The position numbers and the translations under genes were made by a program. Source: Caprimulgus europaeus (lineage: Eukaryota > Chordata > Aves > Caprimulgiformes > Caprimulgidae). Taken from it: a DNA stretch of 64,000 bases. The stretch spans positions 1,364,001 to 1,428,000 of the forward strand of contig OU015541.1 in the NCBI GenBank assembly GCA_907165065.1. Direction: 5' to 3'. The notes under the pieces are model-generated. The model was not told where the DNA came from. It saw only the letters and a list, made by a program, of their open reading frames with translations, and ran no database searches. Positions 1 through 10,000 of the stretch are shown here, piece after piece (position 1 is the first letter of the stretch; each line of letters begins with the position of its first letter).

Positions 1-1900
1 ATTTGCTCATCTATAGCGTGGTGGGAGTGGTCTGCACCGTGCTGGCACTGCTGGTGGCTGCGATTCTTTACCTCATCCACGCAAAGCAGAGCAAGGGTAA
101 GGAAACCAAGTGTACAGTGGGGAAGCAGCTGCTCCCCACCTCCTTCTCTCCGTTTCTCTGGAGCATCAGTGCTTGGCCACTGAATTCATGGCTGTGCTGC
201 TGCAGCTCCTGCTCGGGGGAAGGATGGAGCAGAGCTGCAGGAAAAGCTCTACTTGGTTGTCACCAACACTTGCCAAGGTCTAATGTCCTTGTTATTCCTT
301 GTACCTAAAATACCTGATATCCCCCCTCTGCACCTCCTGTCCTCTGCCAGGAACAGTCCTGCAGTAAGTGGAGTGAAACTCCACAAAACTGGAGCCACTG
401 GTCTCTGGGAGAAGATGAGTGTCTGCTCTTGCAGCAGCCTCTGCACGTGGGCTCGTGTGCGTGGGGAAGCGGAGGTGGGGGGGAAGTTGTTTCCTGACCT
501 GTTTCTTTCCTAAACTATTTCTCTTCTGGCAGGTAAAAGCTCACCATCTGCGAGGTAAGTGCTGATCTCCTCTAGTCAGTAACCCATGGGTGCTCTGAGC
601 TGGACACCCAAAGCCTGCAAACAGGGATCAGGATGGAGGTGGGTCCCCAAAAGGAAAGGGAAGGTGGGAGCGCAGGCTCTGCCCATCTCCCCAGCTCTGG
701 TTATGCCCCTGCCATGACCCTGTACCCAAATGCTTGGCTTTTGGTGAGGCTGAACAAGCGGGTGGGAGCTGGGTCTCATGACCAGCGTGTGAGCAGATGC
801 TCATGAGTGGGGACTCATCCTGCTCAGAGCTGCTGCGAGGACCTTCTTTTGCATTTGAACCCCCCAAGCTGCTCCATCACCAGGGGAGAGGCAACAGGAC
901 ACTCGATCTGACTTGGTTTGTTCCCTCTTTCAGGTTACACGAGCCGGAGAAGAGCAGCGAGGCCACTACCCAGGTGTGTTGCTCAGCCCTGGGGAGGGGG
1001 AGCGGCTCGGGGGGACCAGAGGCAGGAGTGAGGGTGGTGGTTCCTGCATGAAACATCTCAGTGTCTCCAGTGGAGGGTGGTGGTTCCCCTGTGAAACATC
1101 TCAGTGCCTCCACACTGTGGCTGGAGAGGAGAGAAGCTGCCCCAGGAATGGGGTAACCACTTCCCAGCATCTTTTCTGCCTTCACCCTCTCTCCTCCTCC
1201 TCCTCCTCCTCCCAGGGACGTCTGGGTTTGTGCTGCCTGGAGAACCAGCTGTGCGATAGCCAGCCAGGCTATTTGTGGAGTTGTTTTGCATTTGATGACA
1301 CAGTTACAAGCAAAGTCGTGATCAGCAGCAATCTGTCCATCCCACCCAGCCTCTGCCAGCTCCCACGTGGGCATCACTGGGCAGGCTGTCCCCTGCCCAT
1401 CCCTACCAGGGTGACAGCGCAGCTGCAGTGGTGGCTGGTGGTGGTGGCTGGGGATTTGAAGGTGTAGCATGGGGTAAAGCATCGCTGTGGGATCATGCCA
1501 GGCAAGCAGAGACCGAGCTGTCCCAGGTAGAGCTGCAGCAGGATTGACTTCAGCATGAGGCTTTGGGTTGGTACATGGGTGGGCACGGTGTGGGAGTCCT
1601 CATTTGTCCTCCCAGAAGAGGAACTCTTGGTGTCTCCTGCAGGAATCCGAACCCAACAACGTGACCTACGCGGACCTGAACTTCGACAGAGAGAGGAAGA
1701 CCATCCGCCGGATGGTGGAGATGAGCCAGCAGTCGGAGTACGCCTGCATCCAGACCAACAAGGCACCCGCCACCGGCGATGACAACCTCACCTACGCCGA
1801 CCTGGACATGGTGCACCTCAGCAAGGCGCCGCGGCGGCCGGCCCCACGCCCCGAGGAAGCCAGCTCTGAGTACGCCAGCGTCCAGATCCCGAGGAAGTGA
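1..1900 (+). CDS. SIRPA: SIRPA, 3' part: transmembrane and cytoplasmic exons (partial at left edge)
   Basis: Signal regulatory protein alpha, the myeloid surface receptor for CD47, recruits SHP-1/SHP-2 to inhibit phagocytosis. Four exons join in frame: 1-96 (the hydrophobic transmembrane helix, then HAKQSK as a basic stop-transfer), 533-554 (a 22-nt micro-exon), 934-973 (residues LHEPEKSSEATTQ) and 1643-1900, ending in TGA. Each intron starts with GT and ends with AG. The tail carries four tyrosine motifs of ITIM type, VTYADL, SEYACI, LTYADL and SEYASV, and ends in PRK, in the same order as mammalian SIRPA. The block from LTYADL to the end, with DMVHL, is almost identical to the human one. 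The immunoglobulin domains lie left of the window, so ligand-binding specificity cannot be judged. SIRPB-type paralogues lack this long ITIM tail, which supports the SIRPA assignment. Confidence 0.93.
1031..1116 (+). repeat. 43-bp tandem duplication in a SIRPA intron
   Basis: The block beginning AGGGTGGTGG at 1031 recurs at 1074 with a period of 43 bp and a few mismatches; both copies contain GAAACATCTCAGTG. It lies between the LHEPEK exon and the ITIM exon and has no visible function. Confidence 0.75.
1191..1213 (+). repeat. (TCC)n microsatellite
   Basis: About seven TCC units lie in the last SIRPA intron, running up to CCCAG. They are pyrimidine-rich but the exon does not start here. Confidence 0.8.
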
Positions 1901-3168
1901 GCAGGGCTGCAGCGGCCGCTGGGACCCCCTGCTCCGTGGGAGCCACCCTGCTCCTCCCCGGGAGGATTGTCTTGGAATCACTGGGCGTGGTGTGGAGATG
2001 AGCTGTGGTACCCACGGGTGGAAACGGAGCCCATCATGCTGCTGGGGTCAGCACCCCTCTGCAGAGACCTGATTGTTGGAGGCAGCTTGGTCCCAGGGCT
2101 GTCGGCTCCATCCCATTGGGATCTCCCCAGGGTGCTGGGTTTGCTGGAAGCGGGTTAAGCCAGCGGAGCAGTGGCTCTTTGGGAAGCTCCAGCCGGGCTG
2201 AGGGGACGAGGACAAGGACAGTGCCTCCACACTGGCTCCCATGGGGATGCTACTGCCCAGCGGGACTCACACAGCATCCCACAGCCACCCTGACCCCCCG
2301 GGGACCGGCCAGAGCCCTTGCACTGCCTTTTGGGGCTCTCTGCCGCCTGGAAAACAAAACTGGCTTTAAAGAAGGACTGCACTGTCCGCCTCTCTTCCCA
2401 AGTGTCCCTTCCGCGGGACCTCGCTCTCGCACCAAGGCCAATGAGGCTGGGAAGGCCGCTGAGCCGCCCCCCCTGCTGCGGGCTGTCCCCCAACCTGCCC
2501 CCCAGGGAGGCTCTGGGTACGGCTCCCCAGCACCGAGCATCTTCCTCCTCCTCCTCCTCATCATCCTCCTCCTCCACACAGCCTTGCCCCGCACCGGGAC
2601 CCACCAGCGCTGCCCCAGGCTTGTACAAAGCTCCGTGCTGGCGGGGTTGGGGTGTCCCCAGCAGCCCAGCCCCCCGGAGCTCCCCGCAGGTACCGTGTGA
2701 CATGTTTTGACTGTTTGACATGTAACTGTTAATTTTTAGAGCTGAACCCCGCTGTCGTGTGTTGTGCGTGGGTGTGCTGCTGTGTACTTAACACTAGGAT
2801 AAGATGTGCAGGATTGAGACTGAGGCCTCAGCAAAGACCCTGAAACCCTGCAGAGTTTAACAGACACTTTCGTGACACCCCCAGCTCTGCCATGGGGGCC
2901 AGGCACGCTCCCCACAGCCCACCCATGGGGACAAGTGTTTTCTGTGTGTCCCCTCCCTGGGCTACTGGACAGGGCCACCACCCTGCATGGGCTTCTGTGG
3001 CACCAGGGTGGCCTTGCTGCAGTGGGGATGTGTGGGGCTGGCCCCCCACGGCTGCTGGGGGGGCCTGGGGTTGCTTTGAGAACGATGTGACCGCTTGTAC
3101 AGACTTTTTTGTTTTTTTCTTTTTGCTTGCAATATATTTTTATAATAAAAGTGAAAAGTCCTGTTCTG
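1901..3168 (+). other. SIRPA: SIRPA 3' UTR and poly(A) signal
   Basis: No supported coding sequence follows the SIRPA stop. The region ends in a T-rich stretch with an AATAAA at 3144-3149, so cleavage is expected near 3160-3170, giving a 3' UTR of about 1.26 kb. It contains a TCC-rich microsatellite at 2541-2576. The end position is inferred from the signal only. Confidence 0.7.
2541..2576 (+). repeat. (TCC)n microsatellite in SIRPA 3' UTR
   Basis: TCC/TCA repeats form an imperfect 36-bp tract within the inferred 3' UTR. Confidence 0.8.
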
Positions 3169-4174
3169 CTTCTGCACATCTGCCTGTCCCTGTGCTCAGG
3201 GCGGTCACCTTGTCACCAGCACGGGGGGTGCATGGCAGGGTGGGGGTCAGCACAGCCTGCAGTGAGGTGGAGGGGGTCTCATCCTGCACAGCCCTGCACG
3301 GTGCTGAGGAGAGAGGAGGAGGAGGAGGAAGATGGCAGCAGCAGGAGCTTGAGGCTGGGATGGGGGCTATGGCGATGGTCCTTGAGGGCAAGGACAGAGC
3401 AGGGTCTGGCCACCTCTCCCCACACCTCTTTGGGTGCCCCTGTTCCCTGGGAGGTGAGCCAGAGCTGGGTGCCCAAAGCGGGGTGCGGGCAGGCTGGGAA
3501 CTGGCTGCAGCCTGTGCCATGGGTGAGCTGAGCGTGCCAGTGCTCTGCAGTGACCCTCTGTCCCACCCCAGAGCTGGTGGCCCAGCTGTGTCTGGCACAT
3601 GTCATATCTCATGGGGCTGGGAACCACGTGTGAGGCTTCCTGCAGTGACAGCTCTGCAGAGGGTGAGGAAACCAAGGAGAAGTTCAAAAGGGGATTTGCT
3701 GGCTGGGCTGGGCTTGCCCGGCACCGAGCTGCTGCTGGCGGGGTCACGCCGTCCTCGAAGCGTGAGCAGGAAGGGGATGGCTTGGCCACTGCCCTTGGCA
3801 CCGCTGTCCCTTCCTGGCCAGGGTGGCTGCTGGGGTCCCCAAGAGAGCCTGTCCTGGGTGCTGCTGCAGGATGTCCCCTGCCAGTGCCGGGCTGAGCACT
3901 CCTGCCCTTGCTTGGCTGAGGGGTGGCCGTGCCTTCCCCAGGTCACGGCTCCAGGGGCAGCAGTGATGGGGTAGCTGGGGTCCCACATCCCCCATGGCAT
4001 GAGGAGGGCACTGCTGCCTGCAGGTTCCCTGCCAGCACCCCTGGGCACCCATAGCCCCCCAGCCCACCCCCAAGGTGCGTGGTCCCTTCATGCCAAGGGC
4101 TTGCTCTGCCCCACGGAGCCCTGGATCGCGGATGAAGCCGATGCTCAGCACCCGGCGCGGCTTCGGCTTCGTTG
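3169..4174. other. Spacer between the convergent 3' ends of SIRPA and PDYN
   Basis: GC-rich spacer of about 1 kb with short G/C-rich tracts. A long open frame crosses it (2892-3974), but it has biased composition and no recognisable domain. I see no gene or repeat here. Confidence 0.5.
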
Positions 4175-4194
4175 GCATCTGCCTTTTATTGGCT

Positions 4195-4200
4195 GCGGGG
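4195..4200 (-). terminator. PDYN: Poly(A) signal candidate for PDYN
   Basis: AATAAA on the minus strand (TTTATT on plus), about 0.8 kb downstream of the PDYN stop codon, is the first canonical hexamer on that strand that I found. It puts the PDYN 3' UTR at roughly 4175-4992. The downstream sequence is not obviously GT-rich, so support is moderate. Confidence 0.5.
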
Positions 4201-4537
4201 GGAGCGGGGGCCGGGGTGCGGGGCTGACCCTGCCTCCGGGGGTCATTCTTGGAGGGGGAAGCCAGGGGGACCATGTGGGTGCTGGGATGGGTGAGATGTG
4301 GGGAGGGGGGTCAGGGTTGTGCTGAGCCAGCTGCCTGCCCTGGTGACGGTGCCGTGGTGCCAGCCCTGCCCAGTTGCCTCTCCTGTGGCCGTGCTGGCAG
4401 CCTGGGCCATCTCCCAGCCCAGAGGGCTTCATCCTGCCCCGGCTCATCCTTCCTGGTGCTGTGAGGCCATCGCCCCATCCATGAGCTGTGGTGGTTTCCA
4501 GACCCTGCTGCACTTCTGCAGCTGTGGGAGGGTGGAG

Positions 4538-4725
4538 GATCATAGAACCACAGACTGGTCTGGGCTGGAAGGGACCTTAAAGCTCATCCAGTCCCAACCC
4601 CCCTGCCAGCAGCAGGGACACCTTCCACTAGACCAGGTTGCTCAAAGCCTCATCCAACCTGGCTGAGAACACTTCCAGGAAGGAGCAGCCACAGCTTCTC
4701 TGGGCAACCTGTTCCAACTCCATTT
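4538..4725 (-). mobile_element. CR1 LINE 3' fragment, inside the inferred PDYN 3' UTR
   Basis: The stretch begins GATCATAGAACCACAGA and continues through GGAAGGGACCTTAAAG, AGACCAGGTTGCTC and CTTCTCTGGGCAACCTG, which is the antisense view of a CR1 3' end. It is 5'-truncated, as is usual for CR1, and lies in the same orientation as PDYN. It closely resembles the copy at 61640-62016, so it belongs to the same subfamily. Confidence 0.88.
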
Positions 4726-4992
4726 GCCCTGGGGACCCCAGGGGCTGGACCCACAGCCACATCACCAGCAGCCAGAGGGGTGGCACTGTCCCTTCGATGC
4801 TCAGGGTCCCTAAGGGATGGGCAGGTGAACCAGAGAGGTACAACTGGGGACAGGGACTCGTGGTCCCCTCGGATGGATGAGGCAGGGATGACACCGGCCA
4901 CGCCGGGCTGGGCAGAGGATGGGGCCAGGGGTGACGGCGCAGTCCGGGCCGGCAGCGTGGTGGCTGCGGTGCCGCCCGTCCCATGCCCGGCT

Positions 4993-5920
4993 CTATAGGT
5001 CCAAGACCTCCCCTGAGTAGGCGCTGGGGTCCTCGTCCGAGCGCGTGGTCACCTTGAACTGCCGCCGCAGGAAGCCCCCGTAGCGTTTCTGATTGTCCCA
5101 CTTGAGCTTGGGCCGGATCCGGCGCATGAAGCCGCCGTAACGCTTGTGCAGCTCCGCCAGCTCCTGCCCCTCAGCCCCGGCACCCGTGGGCTCCTCGTCC
5201 CCGTCACCTGCCAGCCCCGGCCCCGCGTAGTCCTCGGGGGCCGCCCGCTCCCCCGGTTTGCGGCCGAAGCCCCCGAACTTCTTGGTGAGGCCGCCCTTGC
5301 TGTGGGCGTTCTCGCGCAGCAGGGACAGCAGCTTCCCCTTCGCCATCTTCTTCATGAAGCCCCCGTAGCGCTTGGCCAGCGCCGGCGGCAGCTCCCAGGG
5401 ACCCAGCTCCTGCTCCAGCTCTGCCTCGTCCTCCTCTGCCTCCCGAGGGGACGGGTCTGTCCCTTCGGCCAGAGCCACCAGTGGGGCCAGGAGCGCCAGC
5501 GCCTTCCTGCACATCTCCCACTCGGGGCCGGGCGGTGAGGAGCCCTGGCATTCCCGCAGGCACATCTGCAAGACAGCGGTCACAGTGGCTTTGGGGACAC
5601 CACCCACCCCACCCCAGGGATGTCCCCACCCCAAGCCCAGCAAGTCCATGCCCACCATGCTGCCAAGCTCAGCGAGGAGCCAAAGCTTGGGCATTCCCAG
5701 CACCCTGGGGTGCCCATGACCACCACCCTGGCAGCACCCAGCTCTGCCCACCGTGCACCCCACTGCTGTGACCCCCCAGGGTCACACTCACCAGGGGCCG
5801 GACACTGCTCTCGGTGCCGTGGGTCTGGGCGGCGCAGAGGGAGCACTGGGTCACGCAGTCGGCGGATGCCGCCGCAGCCAAGGAGAGGCAAAGCACCAGC
5901 GCCAGCACCCGCCGCGCCAT
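4993..5920 (-). CDS. PDYN: PDYN, prodynorphin (complete coding sequence, two exons)
   Basis: Precursor of dynorphin opioid peptides, stored in neuronal dense-core vesicles and cut by prohormone convertases at paired basic residues. Coding exons are 5920-5792 (43 codons, signal peptide of about 20 residues) and 5565-4993, joined in phase 0 through GT/AG sites; the product is 233 residues. Six cysteines (22, 26, 29, 45, 49, 62) match the conserved N-terminal domain of opioid precursors. Four opioid-type units follow. Residues 110-114 are YGGFM after KR and before KK. Residues 140-144 are FGGFG between KK and RK. Dynorphin A at 186-202 has Met5 and the conserved RRIRPKLKWDNQ. Dynorphin B starts at 205 as YGGFLRRQFKVTT. 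The end, DPSAYSGEVLDL, matches mammalian PDYN (DPNAYSGELFDA), which excludes PENK and PNOC. The middle acidic region is shorter than in mammals (human protein about 254 residues). Confidence 0.95.
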
Positions 5921-6110
5921 CTCACCCCGCAGCCGCTGCCTGGGGAGGGCGAGACAGCAGAGAGCCTGTCACCCACCCCATGCCCACCCCAGGGACCATC
6001 ACTGCCCCACTGGTACTCAGCACGGGGCACCTACCACCTCCTGGGGACGTGCACCGGGACCTGTGCCCACACCTGTGCAACTCACCTCTGGGTGCTGCTC
6101 CTGGATCCCA
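5921..6110 (-). other. PDYN: PDYN 5' leader and possible upstream non-coding exon
   Basis: Immediately before the ATG a CCCCAG acceptor fits an exon starting at 5939, leaving 19 nt of leader in the signal-peptide exon. Further upstream, minus-strand CAGAG followed by GTGAGT (donor at 6085-6080) could end a small non-coding exon. Mammalian PDYN also has non-coding 5' exons. The first exon and promoter are not identified. Confidence 0.35.
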
Positions 6111-6245
6111 GGCAGGGAGAGAAGGGGACAGGAGTGACCCTTAGGGACACAATCCCTTATGCTGGCTGCAGCCTGTCCCTTTGCACAAGCCTCAAGCCAT
6201 GGCCAAGCCACCAGGGCCACTGAGATCCCCAGGTCAGGGACCACC

Positions 6246-6295
6246 ATCCCATCCCATCCCATCCCATCCCATCCCATCCCATCCCATCCCATCCC
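6246..6295 (+). repeat. (ATCCC)10 pentanucleotide microsatellite
   Basis: Ten perfect ATCCC units (GGGAT on the minus strand) lie about 330 bp upstream of the PDYN start codon, in its 5' flank or first intron. A perfect array of this length is likely to be polymorphic. Confidence 0.95.
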
Positions 6296-6859
6296 AAACT
6301 CCTCCACTGCTCCCTCCACACAGTCACAAAGAAAAGCCCCTTTTTTCTGTAGTTTCTCTGCAATACTGCGATCCCCGCATCCGCGTGGCGTGGAGGGGAT
6401 GAATCACCAGCTCTTCCCCTTGGCCTTGGGGAGGAAAAGCACCACGATGGGAGCCACCAGCAAACACAGGATGAGAAAATGCCATCACCTGGTACAGACT
6501 CACTCTGGGTGCTGCACCCCACACCAGGGCAGCCCCAGCTCCCCTCCCTCCCACCCGCCTGGGCTGGTGCTGCAGGAGGGAGGGGAAAAGCTGGATTTCA
6601 GGTTTGAGCCTGCCTGCAAGCTGCGAGGGGATGAGCCAGAACCTTCCCCTTCCACGGCGAGGCCAGGGAGGGCTCAACACAACGTGCAATGGTTGGAGAG
6701 GGGCTGTGCCAGCCCCAGCTGCGGTGCCATGGGACTGCAGTGCCACTGGGACCACGATGGCCCTGGGAGTGAGAGCCGAGCCCAGCGGGGTGCGCTGGCA
6801 GCCAGCACCTGCCTGCCTCCTTGGCTGCTTTCATCTGGGGTGGAAAGGCATGACCCAGA

Positions 6860-7012
6860 GGGATCCGTTACACATTAATGACGCATATTAGAGACTATTG
6901 TATTCTCCAGCAGTAGCTGCTAATGCTCTGTAATTGGGGCTGATGAAGAAATGTTAATGCCACAGTATTAATTCATGCTAGATTAAAATTTAATTTGAAT
7001 TATCTGCACCAT
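6860..7012. promoter_or_regulatory. AT-rich island, candidate conserved enhancer upstream of PDYN
   Basis: An abrupt AT-rich block in GC-rich surroundings. It contains several homeodomain-type cores (CATTAATGACG, CTAATGC, TGTAATTGGGG, GTATTAATTCATG, AAATTTAATTTGAATTA) and no repeat signature or open frame. Dense TAAT cores in a unique AT-rich island are typical of conserved vertebrate enhancers. PDYN is the nearest start site. The call rests on composition and motif density, not on an alignment. Confidence 0.4.
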
Positions 7013-10000
7013 CGTGTGTCAAGCTGTCTGCATTCCTCGGCTGCACCGTGCAGCCCCTCACCTCGCCCTGGCAGAGCGGTGGGTGCCAGGGCAGGCACAT
7101 GCCCACGGTGGGCACGGTGGGACCTCAGCCAGCCCTCGCTGCTGGGACACGGTGACTGTCCCCTCTGCCTCACCGCCACCGAGACAGCACCCATGAGCGA
7201 GGACTCGCCAGCCGCACAGGTAGGTGCCAGCTGCAGCACCAAGGGGAATGAAGCTCCCAAGAACCACTGGCTGCTTCCCAGCAGCCCCATCGGGAACATT
7301 TTTCCCCTCTTTTCCCACCTGCTTCCCCTCCCTCGCCCCTGTGCTGCTCCTCTGCTGCTGGTGCCACCGGAGCAGCGTGCAGGGACCGCGCTGGCAATGT
7401 TCACACGTGGCCAGCAGCCAGGGAACGAGCTGCAGGTATGACCAGCACCGCACAGCTCGGTCCCCTGGCATTTTGGACATGGTGTCTCCTGTCCCTGTCA
7501 CCCAGCCCTGCTGCAGCCAGAGGATTTCAGGGTACTCAGGGGAGCTGCAGCTCCTCGGGGCACAACATGGCCAAGGACTCTCTGAGACACCCTGCTCTGA
7601 AGGGACCTTGTCCAGGCAGTGCCACAGCACTGCAGTGAGGGGGCGACTGGCAAAACTGGGGCAGGAAAAGGGGAGGAAAACAAAGGGCTTTGGACAAAAG
7701 CAAAAAGAAGAAGCACACAAAGGGAGGAAGGAGAAAAGCAGAGTTAGAGCTCGAGCCCGTGTTACCTGGAGGAGCCTGAGGCTCCGGAGCCGTCCCTCCT
7801 GCAGAAACGCCACAGGATCGTGGCTGCGTCTGGCAATGCCACAGTGGGTCCCGTCCATCGCAGCCACCCTCAGCATGTCCTACCTGTGCCAGGCGTCTGC
7901 TGGGTCCCCTGCTCCCATGTCCCATATCCACTCGAGTTTTCGGTGCCCAGGCTTTCCTCACGCGTGGAAAAGCCCCCGAGCTGCGTCCGTGCACCCCGGG
8001 GGTCGGTTACCGGGACGGCAGCCCAAGGAGGAACGGGGAACCGGGACCGGTGGCACAGAGACCGATCCCCAGCACCACCAACCTGCGACTGCTTCTAGTG
8101 AGGGATGTGAGCAGCTCTCCCAGCTGAGCAGGTCTCTCCTCCCACACAGGTCTAACTCAGGCAGGTTAGGAACCTGCTGAGATTTCTGGTGGAGAAGAGG
8201 AATCACCTTCCAGCCCTTCCTTGTCCCACCTTTACAAATCACCTGGGAACACCTTCAGGACAAGGCTTCTCAAAAAACCCAACGACTTTTGGAACAGAAT
8301 CGCAGCAAAACCCAGCACTGTGGGCGTCGCTGCTGCTTGAGCCAAGCACGAGGGGACAGAAATCTCCCCTTGTCCTCTCCCCCCAGTCCCTTTGCCCTTC
8401 AGAGCCCTGGGTGTCCCCGCTGCCAGGGTGGCAGATGTGGCATCAGCATCAAGGTGAACCCCAGTGAAGCTCTGGACGGTGGTTCCTGGGCTACGAAACC
8501 ACTCGAGGGATGAGAGGAAGCACCCGTGGGCAGGTGGGAGCCCCTCAAAATAACGCAACGAGCCCAACCATGGGCCACGCTGGGCACGGTGGCTCCGGGG
8601 GTGTTTTCAGAGTCACCCTTTGGTGAGCAGGAGCGATACCCCAGCTGCCCCCGCGCGATGGGAGCGGGGCGGTGACCCCAGCAGCCCTACCTGCCGCTGC
8701 TCCCCGGCCCACCGAGCACCCGCTTCGTGGAGTCAGGACGGGTCCGTGGGTGGTGGGTGCCTCTCCGTGGGTGTCAGGCTGAGCCAGTCATCAGTGGCGG
8801 TGCCCGGGTGCCCGCCGGACTCGCCGTCCGCTGGCTCCCACTCGCTTTTATGGCCACAGAGTCTCCTCCTGCGGCGGGGCCCGGCTGCGCTCGGCGCCGC
8901 GGAGCCAATCGTGGCGAGGGAAGCTGTGAATAATCAGCCCCGCAGCATCCTCAGCATCCTCAGCACCTCCCGAGCAGGCTCCCCCGCTGCACCGGGGCCT
9001 CCCCACAGCCCCCCACACACCACAGGGATGGGGGTGCATGTCCCATCACTATCAGCTGCATCACTCAGGGACCCCCGTCAGGGCCAGCCTTGGTCCTCAG
9101 GACCGAAACTTGTGCCCTAAACATGGGAGGTGGCAGGGGACTGGGATGGGGACCGGGACAGGGTCCGTCTCCCCCCACAGCTGCGTGCTGGAGGAGTTTG
9201 GTTGCTGGGGCTGTGAATCTCCCCTGGGCACCAAACTCAAATCCTGCCCAAGAAGGTGCTGGGGGGTGAAGTCCTGACCCCCAAACCCGCTCCCAAGGCA
9301 CCATCCTCATGGCAATATTGGGAGAGGAGTGAGCCCATCCAAAGCCACCGGGAAGGGTGAAAGGGTCTTCACACCCCGGGAAAGACTGGACCCCCCGACC
9401 CACCCAGCCTGGCTGTGGTTGGGCAGCAAAATCCTCGTAGGGAAACCCCCCACCTCCACACCGGGGGCTCGGACCCACTGGGCTTCCCCCCACCACTCTC
9501 TCCCTGCCCCCCCTCCTCCTGGGGACAAACCCAAAGAGATGAGCCAAAGGGGCAGGGGGAGTGGGGTGGGGGGATGGAGACCCCCAAACCTTCCTCACTC
9601 AGCCCTGATTCCCATTCACAAGTTTCTCAGCCCGATTTGGGGGTGATGGAGGGCAGCGCTGGGCAATGCCAGGGCACCCCCCGAGCCCACACACCCCCTG
9701 CACCGTGTCACCACAGAGGTGCGGGGTTGGGGGTCCGGGGTGCAGACCCCAGGGGGCCAGGCTAGCCCGGCCCATCCCCTGCAGCCCCGGCGGGTGCGAG
9801 CGCACCCCACGTGCTGCCGTCCTCTCGCCTTGAAGTCGGAGCTATTTTTATCGGAGCTCAAGAGGGATGTTTCCCAGCAACCTGCCTTCCTCCCCAGCTC
9901 CAACACCAGCTGCCAGGCCCTGTGCCACCTGCTCAGCCCTCCTGATGCTGCCGAGGGGTACGGGGGCCATCGGGATGGCTGGGACCAGCAGCCACGGCCA

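Noticed and set aside
2892-3974. 360-codon open frame crossing the SIRPA 3' UTR and spacer
   Set aside because: Trp/Gly/Ala/Pro-rich biased composition, no domain, and it runs through the SIRPA poly(A) site.
4628-5101. Minus-strand frame containing NLAENTSRKEQPQLLW-like residues
   Set aside because: Translation of the CR1 3' end; the same peptide appears in the copy at 61640-62016. Not a host gene.
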